DNA of 54,267 nt. Origin: an uncultured Clostridium sp. (GTDB taxonomy: Bacteria; Bacillota; Clostridia; TANB77; CAG-508). The position numbers were made by a program, and so were the translations under genes. The DNA lies in the NCBI GenBank assembly GCA_930987745.1, contig CAKNKX010000009.1, positions 1 to 54,267 of the forward strand, given 5' to 3'. The notes beneath the pieces are model-generated. The model did no database searches. It was not told the origin of the DNA and saw nothing but the letters and a program-made list of their open reading frames with translations. Shown one piece after another: positions 22,218 through 32,083 of this stretch (positions are counted from its first letter, which is position 1; each line of letters starts with the position of its first letter).

Positions 22218-22388
22218 ATGTTAAATGATGAAATTTGTAAATTAAGAGATAAATTAAACAAAAGCATAGAAAATGGAGATGACTATAAAACCACATATAA
22301 GCTAAGTGTTGAATTAGACGAATTAATAGCTAAATATTATAGAAACCTAAAAACAAGTAAAAAAAAACCGGCAATGGCGATAACATAA
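22218..22388 (+). CDS. Spo0E-like aspartyl-phosphate phosphatase
   Basis: 56 residues forming two predicted helices. The second contains LSVELDELIAKYY, which fits the Spo0E signature (S-x-x-L-D-x-L-I-x-x-Y). Such proteins dephosphorylate Spo0A~P and so hold back sporulation. ATG 22218 follows AAAAGGAGAGA. A 0A box upstream suggests feedback, and a strong terminator follows, so it is expressed alone. No other sporulation gene is in the window. Confidence 0.78.
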   Translation: MLNDEICKLRDKLNKSIENGDDYKTTYKLSVELDELIAKYYRNLKTSKKKPAMAIT

Positions 22389-22392
22389 AATA

Positions 22393-22420
22393 AAAACCCC
22401 TTATGAAATTAAGGGGTTTT
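22393..22420. terminator. Terminator of the Spo0E-like gene
   Basis: AAAACCCCTTA (22393-22403) pairs perfectly with TAAGGGGTTTT (22410-22420). Confidence 0.9.
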
Positions 22421-22501
22421 GTTGTGCCTATGCCAATTTATAGACATATCTATTACTAATAAAAAATATAATTAGTATATTTTAAAATAATGATAAATAT
22501 C

Positions 22502-22530
22502 TTGAAATATATGTAATATTGTAATATAAT
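22502..22530 (+). promoter_or_regulatory. Promoter of the lysC-dapA-dapB unit
   Basis: TTGAAA (22502-22507), 17-base spacer, TATAAT (22525-22530). The space to the start is too small for a lysine riboswitch. Confidence 0.65.
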
Positions 22531-22595
22531 TCTTCTACATAGCATTATCTATAATTAGATAGAGCTTTTAAAATAATAAAGGTGTGAGATGTCAA

Positions 22596-23765
22596 ATGAT
22601 TAGCACAGTAGTTTTAAAATTTGGTGGAAGTTCTGTCGCAGATAATATCAAATTAAATGTGGTGGCAGAAAAGATTATTAGCATGAAAAAGGAGGCTAAA
22701 AATATTGTTGTTGTTGTTTCAGCACAAGGAAAAACAACAGACAAATTATTAAAAGAGGCACAAGAGTTATCAGCAATACCAGATGAAAGAGAGTTAGATG
22801 TTTTAATATCTACAGGAGAACAAATAACAAGTGCAAAATTAAGTATATTGTTAAATAGGATGGGATATAAAGCAGTATCTCTAACAGGTTGGCAAGCTGG
22901 AATTAGAACAAATGATGTACATAAAAGTGCGAAAATTGAGGAAATTTATACAAATAGGATTACAAAAGAATTGGAAAAGGGTAAAATCGTAATTGTAGCT
23001 GGTTTTCAAGGAATAGACAAAAATGGGGAAATAACTACACTAGGAAGAGGAGGTTCTGATACAACAGCAGTTGCTTTGCAGGCAGGACTTGAAGCTGATA
23101 AATGCTATATTTTCTCAGATGTAGATGGAATATATTCTTCAGACCCAAATATGATAACAGTTGCAAAAAGGTTAGATGAAATTTCTTTTGATGAAATGCA
23201 AGAAGTCGCAGATGCAGGTGCAAAAGTATTACATAATAGATGTATACAATTAGGTAAAAAATTTGATTTAAAAATCACAGCAAAATCTACTTTTACTGAT
23301 GAAGGCGGAACAGTAGTAAGAAAGAAAATAGAAAATTCTGAAGTAAAAAGTATTGTAAAAAATGATAATTTAATGAAAATAAAAATAACAGGAGAACTAA
23401 AAAAAGAAGATACAATAAAAATATATAAAAAATTATTACAAAAAAATGTTATTGTAGAAGATTTTGAACGTAATGACTGCAAAGAAATAGAATTTAGGAT
23501 ATTAAAATCAGAACAAAACAAAGTGCAAGAATTGCTAGAAAATGAATATCCAAAATTAGATATTTCTCAATCAAATGTGACAAAATTAGCAATAGTAGGA
23601 TATGGAATTACACAAGATAATAAAATATTAAAAAAAGTAATAAAAGTTTTGGAAAATGATAATGTGGAAATAACTGATATTTCATTAAATCAATCTAAAA
23701 TTGAGATTTTATCTGATGAAATTGAAAATGAGACAGTAGAAAAATTACACAAAGAATTAATTTAA
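22596..23765 (+). CDS. lysC: Aspartate kinase
   Basis: Catalyses ATP-dependent phosphorylation of aspartate, the first step towards DAP, lysine, threonine and methionine. KFGGSSVAD lies near the N-terminus, then GGSDTTAVAL in the catalytic domain, YIFSDVDGIYSSDPN, and two ACT-type regulatory segments after about residue 260. I chose ATG 22596 (389 residues), with AAAGGTGTGAG as its binding site; GTG 22584 overlaps that site. It heads a same-strand set with dapA (19-base gap) and dapB. Confidence 0.93.
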   Translation: MISTVVLKFGGSSVADNIKLNVVAEKIISMKKEAKNIVVVVSAQGKTTDKLLKEAQELSAIPDERELDVLISTGEQITSAKLSILLNRMGYKAVSLTGWQAGIRTNDVHKSAKIEEIYTNRITKELEKGKIVIVAGFQGIDKNGEITTLGRGGSDTTAVALQAGLEADKCYIFSDVDGIYSSDPNMITVAKRLDEISFDEMQEVADAGAKVLHNRCIQLGKKFDLKITAKSTFTDEGGTVVRKKIENSEVKSIVKNDNLMKIKITGELKKEDTIKIYKKLLQKNVIVEDFERNDCKEIEFRILKSEQNKVQELLENEYPKLDISQSNVTKLAIVGYGITQDNKILKKVIKVLENDNVEITDISLNQSKIEILSDEIENETVEKLHKELI

Positions 23766-23784
23766 AAAGAAAGGAAGAGATAAA

Positions 23785-24669
23785 ATGAAAAAAGTAATAT
23801 TTGAAGGTTGTGGAACAGCCATATCTACACCATTTACAGAAGATGGGGTTAATTTTGAAGAATTTGGAAAGTTATTAGAAGACCAAATAAAAAATGAAGT
23901 TGATGCAATAATTGTATGTGGTACAACTGGTGAATCTGCGACAATGAGTGAAGAAGAGAAAAAAGAAGTAATAAAATATGCAATAAATAAAGTTAATAAA
24001 AGAACAAAGGTTGTAATTGGAACAGGAAGTAATAATACAAAATCTGCAGTAAAAATGTCAAAATTTGCAGAAGAGGCAGGAGCAGATGCACTACTTGTAG
24101 TAACACCATTTTATAACAAAACAACACAAGAAGGATTAATTGTACATTATAAAACTATAGCAGAAGCTGTAAAAATTCCAATAATAATGTATAGTGTACC
24201 TAGCAGAACAGGTGTAAATATTACTCCTGAAACTTGTTTAGAACTTTCTAAAATAGAAAATATAGTGGCTATTAAAGAAGCAAGTGGAAATATATCACAA
24301 GTTGCAAAAATTGCAAGTTTATGTGGAGAATCTTTAAGTATCTATTCAGGTAATGATGACCAAATAATTCCTTTGCTTTCTCTTGGAGGAAAAGGAGTAA
24401 TATCAGTTTTGTCAAACATAATGCCAAAATATACACATGATATGACAAAAGAATTTTTTAATGGAAATATTGAAAAAGCAAGAAAAATGCAATTAGATGT
24501 ATTAGATTTAGTAGATGCACTATTTTCAGAAGTAAATCCAATACCAGTTAAATATGCTTTAAACCTAATGGGATATAATTTTGGAAAACCTAGATTGCCA
24601 TTAATAGAGTTATCTGATAAAAATAAAGAAAAATTAAAAGAAGTAATGAAAAAACATGATTTAATATAG
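23785..24669 (+). CDS. dapA: 4-hydroxy-tetrahydrodipicolinate synthase
   Basis: Condenses pyruvate with aspartate semialdehyde. 294 residues, the standard length. GTTGESATMS lies near the N-terminus, YSVPSRTG in the middle, and the Schiff-base lysine is Lys164 in AIKEASG. AAAGGAAGAG precedes ATG 23785. Confidence 0.96.
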   Translation: MKKVIFEGCGTAISTPFTEDGVNFEEFGKLLEDQIKNEVDAIIVCGTTGESATMSEEEKKEVIKYAINKVNKRTKVVIGTGSNNTKSAVKMSKFAEEAGADALLVVTPFYNKTTQEGLIVHYKTIAEAVKIPIIMYSVPSRTGVNITPETCLELSKIENIVAIKEASGNISQVAKIASLCGESLSIYSGNDDQIIPLLSLGGKGVISVLSNIMPKYTHDMTKEFFNGNIEKARKMQLDVLDLVDALFSEVNPIPVKYALNLMGYNFGKPRLPLIELSDKNKEKLKEVMKKHDLI

Positions 24670-24743
24670 AGATAAATATAAAAAAGGTTTATAGGTAAAT
24701 CCTACAAAAATCTAAATATATTATACAAGGAAGATATGAAAAA

Positions 24744-25493
24744 ATGAATATACTACTAAATGGTGCAAGTGGAAGAATGGGAAATGAAGTAGCAATGAGA
24801 GTGGAAAAGGAAGAAAATATGCAAATTGTTGCTGGTATAGGACTTGAAGAAGATTTGACCGGAAAATTTCCTATTTATATTAAAATAGAAGATGTAAAAG
24901 AAAAAATAGATGTAATAATAGACTTTTCTGTGCCAAAGGCTACATTTAAAGTACTAGAATATGCAGAAAAAGAAAAAACACCAATTGTTATTGCAACTAC
25001 AGGTTTTTCTAATGATGAGTTAGAAAAAATAGAAGAATTATCAAAAGAAATTCCTATTTTTAGAAGTGCAAATATGTCATTAGATATAAACCTGATGGCA
25101 GAAATAGTAAAAAAAGTTGCAAAAGTGTTACAAGATACAGATATAGAAATTATAGAAACACATCATAATAGGAAAATAGACGCTCCTAGCGGAACTGCAA
25201 TTCTTTTAGCAGATGCGATTAATGAGGTTTTAGAAAATAAGAAAGAATATGATTTTAATAGAATGCAAAAAAGAGAACCTAGAAATAAGAACGAAATAGG
25301 ATTTTCATCAATTCGTGGAGGAAATATTGTAGGTGAACATACAGTAGCATTTTTTGGAGAAAATGAAACATTAGAAATAAAACATACATCATATTCAAGA
25401 CAAGTGTTTGTAGAAGGAGCGATAAAATCAGCTAAATTTATAATAACAAAAGAAAACGGATTATATGATATGAATGATTTAATAAATGAATAA
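24744..25493 (+). CDS. dapB: 4-hydroxy-tetrahydrodipicolinate reductase
   Basis: Reduces the DapA product with NAD(P)H. 249 residues: the Rossmann motif NGASGRMG at the N-terminus and the catalytic segment ETHHNRKIDAPSGTA in the C-terminal domain. It ends the plus-strand lysine unit 75 bases after dapA and is followed by a shared terminator. Confidence 0.96.
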   Translation: MNILLNGASGRMGNEVAMRVEKEENMQIVAGIGLEEDLTGKFPIYIKIEDVKEKIDVIIDFSVPKATFKVLEYAEKEKTPIVIATTGFSNDELEKIEELSKEIPIFRSANMSLDINLMAEIVKKVAKVLQDTDIEIIETHHNRKIDAPSGTAILLADAINEVLENKKEYDFNRMQKREPRNKNEIGFSSIRGGNIVGEHTVAFFGENETLEIKHTSYSRQVFVEGAIKSAKFIITKENGLYDMNDLINE

Positions 25494-25495
25494 AT

Positions 25496-25538
25496 AAAAA
25501 GTCTAGCTGGGGATAGCTTACCCTAGTTAGACTTTTTT
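25496..25538. terminator. Bidirectional terminator between dapB and ddh
   Basis: AAAAAGTCTAGCTGGGG (25496-25512) pairs with CCCTAGTTAGACTTTTTT (25521-25538), with A/T tails on both sides. It serves both convergent units. Confidence 0.85.
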
Positions 25539-25543
25539 CTATT

Positions 25544-26530
25544 TTATAATAATTCTTTTAGTATTTCATCATTTGATTTTGGTAAAAGGTATGAAACTGG
25601 AATGTCTAAAACAGTAACAGCCCCTGTTTTTCCTTCTTTACTTAATCTATGTACACCTCTTGCATAAGCGACTAATACACTTGCAGTAAATTCTGGGTTA
25701 GAATCAAGTTTTAAAGAAAATTCTGCGACTTGATTTACACCTTCACTTGTATTTCCACTTCTTAAAACAAATCCTCCATGTGGCATTCCACTGTGATTTT
25801 TATGAAGTTCTTCTTCAGAAATGAAATGTACAACAGTGTTATATGGTTCAAAATAGTTTGGCATTTCTTTTATTTCTTTTTCAATTTCTTTTTCATCTGC
25901 ACCATCTTCTAATACGACAAAACATTCTCTCCACATAACTTCCCTTACAGATTCGAATTTTGGATTTTCTCCATTTCTAACTTTTTCAACTGATTCATCG
26001 TAAGGAACAGTGTATTGCACGGCATTTTTAACACCTTTGATTCTTCTTATTGCATCAGAATGTCCTTGACTTAATCCCCTTCCATAAAATACATAATTTG
26101 TACCATTAGGAAGGATTGACTCTAATAATGCTCTATTTAATGAAAATAGTCCTGGGTCCCATCCACAAGAAATTAGAGATAAATGGTTTGCATCTTTTGC
26201 TTCTTTATTAACACTTGCAAAATATTCTGGTATTTTTGCATGTGTATCAAAACTATCTACTGTATTAAACATTTTAGCAACTTCTGGTGTTTGTTCTGGT
26301 AAATCTGTTGCAGAACCACCACATAAAATCATAACATCTATTTTGTCTTGCATATTTTTTGCATCATCAACATGATATATTTTAACATCGTCATGTAATG
26401 CTTTCACACTACTTGGATTACGTCTTGTAAAAATTCCTACAAGTTCAATATCTTTATTGTTATAAATTGCAGTTTCTACTCCTTTACCTAAATTTCCGTA
26501 CCCATAAATTCCAATTCTTATTTTTTCCAT
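25544..26530 (-). CDS. ddh: meso-Diaminopimelate dehydrogenase
   Basis: Converts tetrahydrodipicolinate directly to meso-DAP using NADPH and ammonia, so the acyl-branch enzymes are not required. 328 residues; IGIYGYGNLGKG near the N-terminus binds the cofactor and GIFTRRNP follows. AGGAGGAAAAATTAA precedes the ATG at 26530. It lies downstream of asd on the same strand. Together with lysC, dapA and dapB the window encodes aspartate to meso-DAP with no step missing. Confidence 0.95.
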   Translation of the reverse strand: MEKIRIGIYGYGNLGKGVETAIYNNKDIELVGIFTRRNPSSVKALHDDVKIYHVDDAKNMQDKIDVMILCGGSATDLPEQTPEVAKMFNTVDSFDTHAKIPEYFASVNKEAKDANHLSLISCGWDPGLFSLNRALLESILPNGTNYVFYGRGLSQGHSDAIRRIKGVKNAVQYTVPYDESVEKVRNGENPKFESVREVMWRECFVVLEDGADEKEIEKEIKEMPNYFEPYNTVVHFISEEELHKNHSGMPHGGFVLRSGNTSEGVNQVAEFSLKLDSNPEFTASVLVAYARGVHRLSKEGKTGAVTVLDIPVSYLLPKSNDEILKELL

Positions 26531-26620
26531 TTAATTTTTCCTCCTATAAAAATTATTTAAAATATTATAAACTAAAAAGTTACGATTAAAACAGACAAAA
26601 AGGGAAAATAAAGTTTGTTC

Positions 26621-27619
26621 CTAAAATCCCTTTTCTTCGATTAATTTTTCGACAATTTGTACTGCATTACTTGCAGCTCCTTTTCTAATATTGTCAGCTA
26701 CAACCCAAATGTTTAATCCATTATCTATACTATAATCTCTGCGGATTCTTCCAACAAATACCTCGTCATGACCATTTGCTTTTGTTGCAATTGGATAAAT
26801 ATTACTTTTTACATCATCTTCAACTATTAAATTTGGAAATTGTTTAAAAGTATTAATTACATCTTCTAAGTTAAAATCTTTTTTTAGTTCTATGTTAATA
26901 GATTCAGAATGTGAGTTTTCGACTGGAACTCTTACAGTTGTTGCAGTAACTTTTAAGTCTGGACGATGTAGAATTTTTCTTGTTTCATTTATCATTTTTA
27001 ATTCTTCTTTTGTATATCCATTATCCATAAATATATCAATGTGTGGTAAACAATTATTATATATTGGATGAGGAAATTTTTTTAAAGGTTTATTTCCATC
27101 AGTATTTTTTAAATCATCTAATCCGTTTCTTCCGGCTCCTGATACTGCTTGATATGTAGAATATACAACCCTTTTTATTCCGTATTTATCTTCTAGAGCT
27201 TTAAGAGGAAGCATTGCTTGAATTGTAGAGCAATTTGGATTTGCAATTATTCCTTTGTTTTTAAATGCATCTTCCATATTTACTTCTGGAACAACTAATG
27301 GAACATCTTCATCCATCCTAAATTGACTGCTATTATCCACTACAATACAGCCTTTAGACACAGCAATTGGAGCATATTTTTGGGCTGTTTCTCCACCTGC
27401 TGAAAATATTGCATAGTCAAAACCAAAATCAAAAGAATGCTCATCTAATTCTTCTACTATACATTCTTTACCTAATACAATAAGTTTTTTTCCTTTAGAT
27501 TTTTTACTAGCAAATAAACTAACACTTTCTAAAGGCAAGTTTTTTTCTTCTAATACTTTAATAACAGTTCTCCCAACAAGACCTGTTGCGCCAACGATGG
27601 CAAGTTTTATTTTTTTCAA
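26621..27619 (-). CDS. asd: Aspartate-semialdehyde dehydrogenase
   Basis: Reduces aspartyl phosphate to the semialdehyde between the LysC and DapA steps. 332 residues: GATGLVGRTV at the N-terminus, the catalytic cysteine in NPNCSTIQ, and QAVSGAGRNG. AGGAGGTAAGAAC precedes the ATG. It is transcribed towards ddh across a 90-base gap without an obvious terminator. Confidence 0.95.
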   Translation of the reverse strand: MKKIKLAIVGATGLVGRTVIKVLEEKNLPLESVSLFASKKSKGKKLIVLGKECIVEELDEHSFDFGFDYAIFSAGGETAQKYAPIAVSKGCIVVDNSSQFRMDEDVPLVVPEVNMEDAFKNKGIIANPNCSTIQAMLPLKALEDKYGIKRVVYSTYQAVSGAGRNGLDDLKNTDGNKPLKKFPHPIYNNCLPHIDIFMDNGYTKEELKMINETRKILHRPDLKVTATTVRVPVENSHSESINIELKKDFNLEDVINTFKQFPNLIVEDDVKSNIYPIATKANGHDEVFVGRIRRDYSIDNGLNIWVVADNIRKGAASNAVQIVEKLIEEKGF

Positions 27620-27761
27620 AGTTCTTACCTCCTATTCAGGTATTAATATATAGATATGTTTTAATTAAAACTTATCTTTTTGTATTTTACTATATTTTTT
27701 CGAAAATTGCTACTAAATAATATAAATATTATTATAATTGAGTGTTTTAGATTAACATAAT

Positions 27762-27790
27762 TTGAAAAAAGTGACGAAATGTGGTATAAT
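27762..27790 (+). promoter_or_regulatory. Promoter of the 27908 small gene
   Basis: TTGAAA (27762-27767), 17-base spacer, TATAAT (27785-27790), with TGTGG before the -10. Confidence 0.7.
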
Positions 27791-27796
27791 AGAAGG

Positions 27797-27907
27797 TGAA
27801 TAGCCATTTTTGATTTTGTCAACTTTTACTAGAAAGTACGCTTAAGAGAACTAGCGGAAACTAGTAAACTAAAGTTGATAAGACGTCAGGCTAAGGAGGA
27901 ATCCAGT
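27797..27907 (+). promoter_or_regulatory. Structured 5' leader of the 27908 gene
   Basis: TAGCC (27801-27805) pairs with GGCTA (27889-27893), which touches the ribosome binding site AAGGAGGA. Inside it, TCAACTTT-TACTAG (27819-27832) pairs with CTAGTA, a four-base bulge, then AAAGTTGA (27861-27878). The outer helix abuts the binding site, so folding could control translation. No known riboswitch class was recognised. Confidence 0.5.
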
Positions 27908-28255
27908 ATGGAAAACAACAAAAAAATGCCCTTCACCGACTTCAAAGAAGCTGTAAGCATTCCGCAAGATAGCTGGGAACACTTCTTTTGTGACAAAACT
28001 ATTGTAGAAGAAATTTTACAGGATGTTGAGAAACAAATTCATTCCCAATTTATTTTAGCTAGAGCGGACAAAACATTTTTCGGAAAATCTTTTATTCGAA
28101 GAACTAAGCATGAACTGGAAGAAAGAGAAAAGATTTTCCTTAAGGCAAAAATTTATGGATACTGGGGAAGGAAAGTGTTTTTTACCCGACATTTTTACTT
28201 TGTTAGTAAAATGATCTGGGGGTTGGAAAACCTTCTTGAACTTGAAGAAGACTAG
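27908..28255 (+). CDS. Small protein of unknown function, atypical codon use
   Basis: 115 residues, cytoplasmic and rich in Phe, Lys and Glu (SWEHFFCDKTIVEEIL; GYWGRKVFFTRHFYFVSKMIW). No family recognised. ATG 27908 follows AAGGAGGAATCCAGT. Codons such as ACC, CCG, CGA and CTG are more common than in the neighbouring AT-rich genes, suggesting a different origin. It has its own promoter and structured leader, and its stop TAG lies inside the terminator stem. It belongs with three other small cassettes of similar design (33502, 40870, 41288). Confidence 0.65.
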   Translation: MENNKKMPFTDFKEAVSIPQDSWEHFFCDKTIVEEILQDVEKQIHSQFILARADKTFFGKSFIRRTKHELEEREKIFLKAKIYGYWGRKVFFTRHFYFVSKMIWGLENLLELEED

Positions 28256-28271
28256 AATCTAGTCTTCTTTT
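28245..28271 (+). terminator. Terminator overlapping the stop of the 27908 gene
   Basis: AAGAAGACTAG (28245-28255) pairs perfectly with CTAGTCTTCTT (28259-28269) around AAT. The stop TAG forms the top of the left arm. Confidence 0.8.
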
Positions 28272-28339
28272 CATATATATAAAAGATAATTTATGGTTCT
28301 AAAATTATTAATAATTTGGGATTTTGTAATTCAACGACC

Positions 28340-28368
28340 TTGCTTTTTCCATGAAAGTACGATATAAT
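28340..28368 (+). promoter_or_regulatory. Promoter of the SNF2 helicase gene
   Basis: TTGCTT (28340-28345), 17-base spacer, TATAAT (28363-28368). Confidence 0.7.
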
Positions 28369-28391
28369 ATTTAGCCAGGTGAGGGATGGCT

Positions 28392-31300
28392 ATGGTTGTA
28401 AATAATCTAATTATAGAAGACTTAAGTAAAGATGCAGGTAATGCAAGATATGAAAAAGCAAAAAACTATCAAAAATCAAATAAAGTAAGAATAAAAAAAG
28501 TAGAATATATAGATAATAAAAACTTTGAAGTAAGTGCTATTGTTATAGGAACAAGCCCATATAGAACATATGTAGAAGTAAAAAATGGTTATATAGAAGA
28601 TATATCTTGTACATGTGAAGATTATTATAAACATTATGGAGTTTGTAAACATACATTAGCTACTGTGTTGGAATTAAATAATAATCCACAATATAAAGAA
28701 GAATTTGGGGATAATGAAGAAGAAAATGAGCTAAAAAGTGAAAAAGTAAAATATAGAAATTTCAAACAAATTGTAAACACTTTTTATAACGAAGAATTAG
28801 AAGGATTATCAGAAGTAGAAGAAGAAAAATTAAAAAATAAAGGGACAATAAAAATTGAACCAGAGATATATTATGACAAATTCTCAGGAGATATGAGAGT
28901 AGAATTTAAAATTGGAAACAAGAGAATGTATAAAATTAAGAATCTAGCAGAATTTTATACAAGAATGATAGATAAAGAATTTTACAAATATGGTGAAAAG
29001 TTGCAATTTGTTCACACACCAGATGTTTTTGACCAAGATAGTCAAGGGTTATTGCAATTTATATTAAAATATGCAGAAATTATAAAATATGCAAATTCAA
29101 ACTCAAATAGTAATTATAGATATTATGGAAAAGCTTTGAGTGAAACGAGCATAATACTAGGAAATAGCGGAATTGATGATTTATTTGAAATACTGAAAGG
29201 AAAAAATGTATCAATTCAAAAAGATTATCATAAAGAGATTATTGAATTTACAGAAGAACAACCAAAAATAGAATTTATACTAAGAAAAAGACCAGATGAA
29301 ACTTTTGTTATATTTCCAAATACAGAGATATATGAAATAACAATTATTAAAGGAAAAGAGTACAAATATATTTTAGATGATAAGAAACTATATCGCATAA
29401 CAAAAGAGTTTGAAAACTCTTCATTAAGATTATTAGAACTATTTAAGCAAAATTATTTAACAGAAGTAGAATGTAGTGTAAAAGAAATACCAGAATTCTT
29501 TTCAATAATTATGCCAAAAGTTAAAAATGGAATAAAACTAGAAAATATATCAGAAGAAGAAATAGAAAAATATAAACCAAAGCCATTAGAAGTAAAAGTG
29601 TATCTGGACTTTGATAAAAACAATTATCTAATTGCAGATGTAGAATTTATATATGGAGAAAACAAGATAAATCCGTTAGATGAAAAACAAAAAACCGATT
29701 TTCCAAGAAATATGATTAAAGAGACAAAATCATTAAATCTTTTTAGACAAAGTGGATTTATGTTAGATGTTAAAAATTTAAGATTTATTTTACCTAATGA
29801 TGATAAAATATATGAATTTTTAACTGAAGATATAAATATATATATGCAAAAATTTGATGTAATGGTAACAGATAATTTTAAGACAAAACAAATAAGAATG
29901 CCTAAAATGGCAGGACTAGGAGTTAAAGTTGAAAATGATTTATTATCAATTGACTTAAGTAAAATAGATATAGACTCTAATGAATTAAAAGATATACTTG
30001 ATAAATATTCATTAAAAAAGAAATATCATAGACTGAAAGATGGTAGTTTTATAAATTTAGAAGATAATAAAGAAATAGAATTTTTAGATAAATTAGCTAC
30101 TGGTATGGGAGTGGATTTTAAAGATTTAGAAGAAGGAGAAATTAAACTTCCAGTAAGTAGAACTTTGTATTTAGATAGATTACTTAAAGGAATAAAAGGA
30201 ACAGAAATTATAAAAAATGACGAATATAAAAAAATAGTTTCAGACTTAAACAAAGAACAATTAGAAGGAGATATAAAATTACCAGAGAAACTTGATAAAA
30301 CTTTAAGATATTATCAAAAAACAGGTTTTAAATGGCTAAAAACATTAGATTACTATCATTTTGGTGGAATTTTAGCAGATGATATGGGACTTCGGAAAGA
30401 CAATTCAAATATTATCAGTTGTTTTAGACTATGTAGAAAATGTAAAAGAAAACAAGAGAGTGAGTTTAGTAGTGTCACCAAGCTCACTTACATTAAATTG
30501 GCAAAATGAAGCAAATAAATTTGCAAGTAATCTAAAGACTTTAGTAATAAGAGGAAGCCTTCAAGAAAGGAAAAGTAGAATCAAAGATATAGAAAATTAT
30601 GATTTAGTAATAACTTCTTATGATTTATTAAAAAGAGATATAGAATTATATGAAGAAAAAGGATATAATTTTAGATTTATAATTGCAGATGAAGCACAAT
30701 ACTTAAAAAATAGTAATACACAAAACGCAAAATGTATAAAGAAAATAAATGCAGATACAAGATTTGCTTTAACTGGAACACCAATAGAAAATTCTTTAGC
30801 AGAACTATGGTCAATCTTTGATTTCATAATGCCAGGATATCTATTTACTTATAGAAAATTTAAAAATGTGTATGAAACACCAATAGTTAAAGAAAATGAT
30901 GAATATTCAATGAAAAAGTTAAAAACACTTATTGAACCATTTGTTTTAAGAAGAACTAAAAAAGAAGTTTTAACAGAATTACCAGATAAAACTGTAACAG
31001 TTCTAAATAATGAGATGAATGAAGAACAAAAGAAACTATATTTAACATATTTGTCAAGGGCAAAAGAAGAAATATCAGAACAAATAGATTTAAATGGATT
31101 TGAACAAAGTCATATTCAAATATTAGCTGCACTAACAAGATTAAGGCAAATATGTTGCCATCCAGGGTTATTTATTAGTGATTATAAACAAGGAAGTAGT
31201 AAATTAGACCAATGTGTAGAAATCTTAGAAGAAGCGACAGAAGCAGGACATAAGATTTTGCTATTTTCTGGTTATACATCTATGTTTGAGTTTATAGAAA

Positions 31301-31707
31301 AAGAATTAAAGGAAAGAAATATAAAATATTTAAAATTGACAGGAGCAACAAAAGTTGATGAAAGAATTGAGCTAGTTGATAAATTTAATGAAGATTCAGA
31401 TGTTAAAGTATTTTTAATTTCTTTAAAAGCAGGAGGAACAGGACTTAATTTAACAGGTGCTGATATGGTAATTCACTATGACCCATGGTGGAATATATCA
31501 ACAGAAAACCAAGCTACTGATAGAGCATATAGAATAGGTCAGAAAAACAATGTGCAAGTATATAAATTAATTACAAAAAATTCAATAGAAGAGAAAATTT
31601 ATGAATTGCAAGAGAAAAAAGCAAGTTTAGCAAATAGTATGTTAGATACAAAAACATCATTTATTAATAAACTTTCTAAAGAAGATATCATGAAATTATT
31701 TGAATAG
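28392..31707 (+). CDS. SWIM-finger SNF2-family helicase, read through a +1 shift at CGG
   Basis: 1104 residues after the shift. An N-terminal SWIM zinc finger (Cys73, Cys75, Cys85, His87), a long middle region, then a SNF2 ATPase: motif I DDMGLGKT, DEAQ box (ADEAQYLKN), TGTPIENS, and the helicase C domain with AGGTGLNL and QATDRAYRIGQ. Such proteins remodel nucleic acid-protein complexes; the exact role is unknown. In the zero frame DDMGL is followed by CGG (30393-30395) and unrelated sequence to a stop at 30509. Skipping the C restores GKT and the whole ATPase. ATG 28392 is eight bases after AGGTGA; ATG 28386 is too close to it. Confidence 0.92.
30393..30395 (+). other. +1 recoding site at CGG in the SNF2 gene
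   Basis: CTT|CGG|AAA|GAC in the zero frame; CTT (C) GGA AAG ACA ATT CAA after the shift. The shift restores the Walker A glycine before the catalytic lysine, so unshifted protein cannot bind ATP. Confidence 0.8.
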
Positions 31708-31717
31708 GAGGTATTTT

Positions 31718-32059
31718 ATGGCAAAATGGAATGAAAGAATTGCAGATGAAGAAGACAAAAGGAGAGAAAGAGGTTTAAATAGACGTTTAGAAGAATTTGA
31801 AAGTGAACTAAAACAAGAAGAAAACTTGGGAAAAAGAAGAATATTGATTAATAGAATTTTACATATTTTAGATGAACTAAAAACAGAAGCTTTTGAATAT
31901 GATGAAAATAAACTCTTACTTTACACTGAAGAATATGAAAGAATTTTAGAAGAATTAGATAGAAAAAAAGAAGAAGAAAGAGATGAAATTGAAAGACACC
32001 ATTCACAAGATACTTCATGGCAAGAGTATAGAGATGAAGAAGAAGATTTTGAAAGATAA
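31718..32059 (+). CDS. Small charged coiled-coil protein
   Basis: 113 residues, almost entirely charged helix (RRERGLNRRLEEFESELKQ; RILEELDRKKEEERDEIER), with an acidic end. ATG 31718 is preceded by TAGGAGGT. It begins 11 bases after the SNF2 stop and 25 bases before trmFO, so the three are probably cotranscribed. No family recognised; a partner of the helicase is possible from position only. Confidence 0.65.
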   Translation: MAKWNERIADEEDKRRERGLNRRLEEFESELKQEENLGKRRILINRILHILDELKTEAFEYDENKLLLYTEEYERILEELDRKKEEERDEIERHHSQDTSWQEYRDEEEDFER

Positions 32060-32083
32060 AAATATAGTTAGGATTGATAAATT

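Noticed and set aside
22531..22595. Lysine riboswitch before lysC
   Set aside because: The promoter leaves only about 60 bases before the start, far less than an L-box needs, and the typical elements are not visible.
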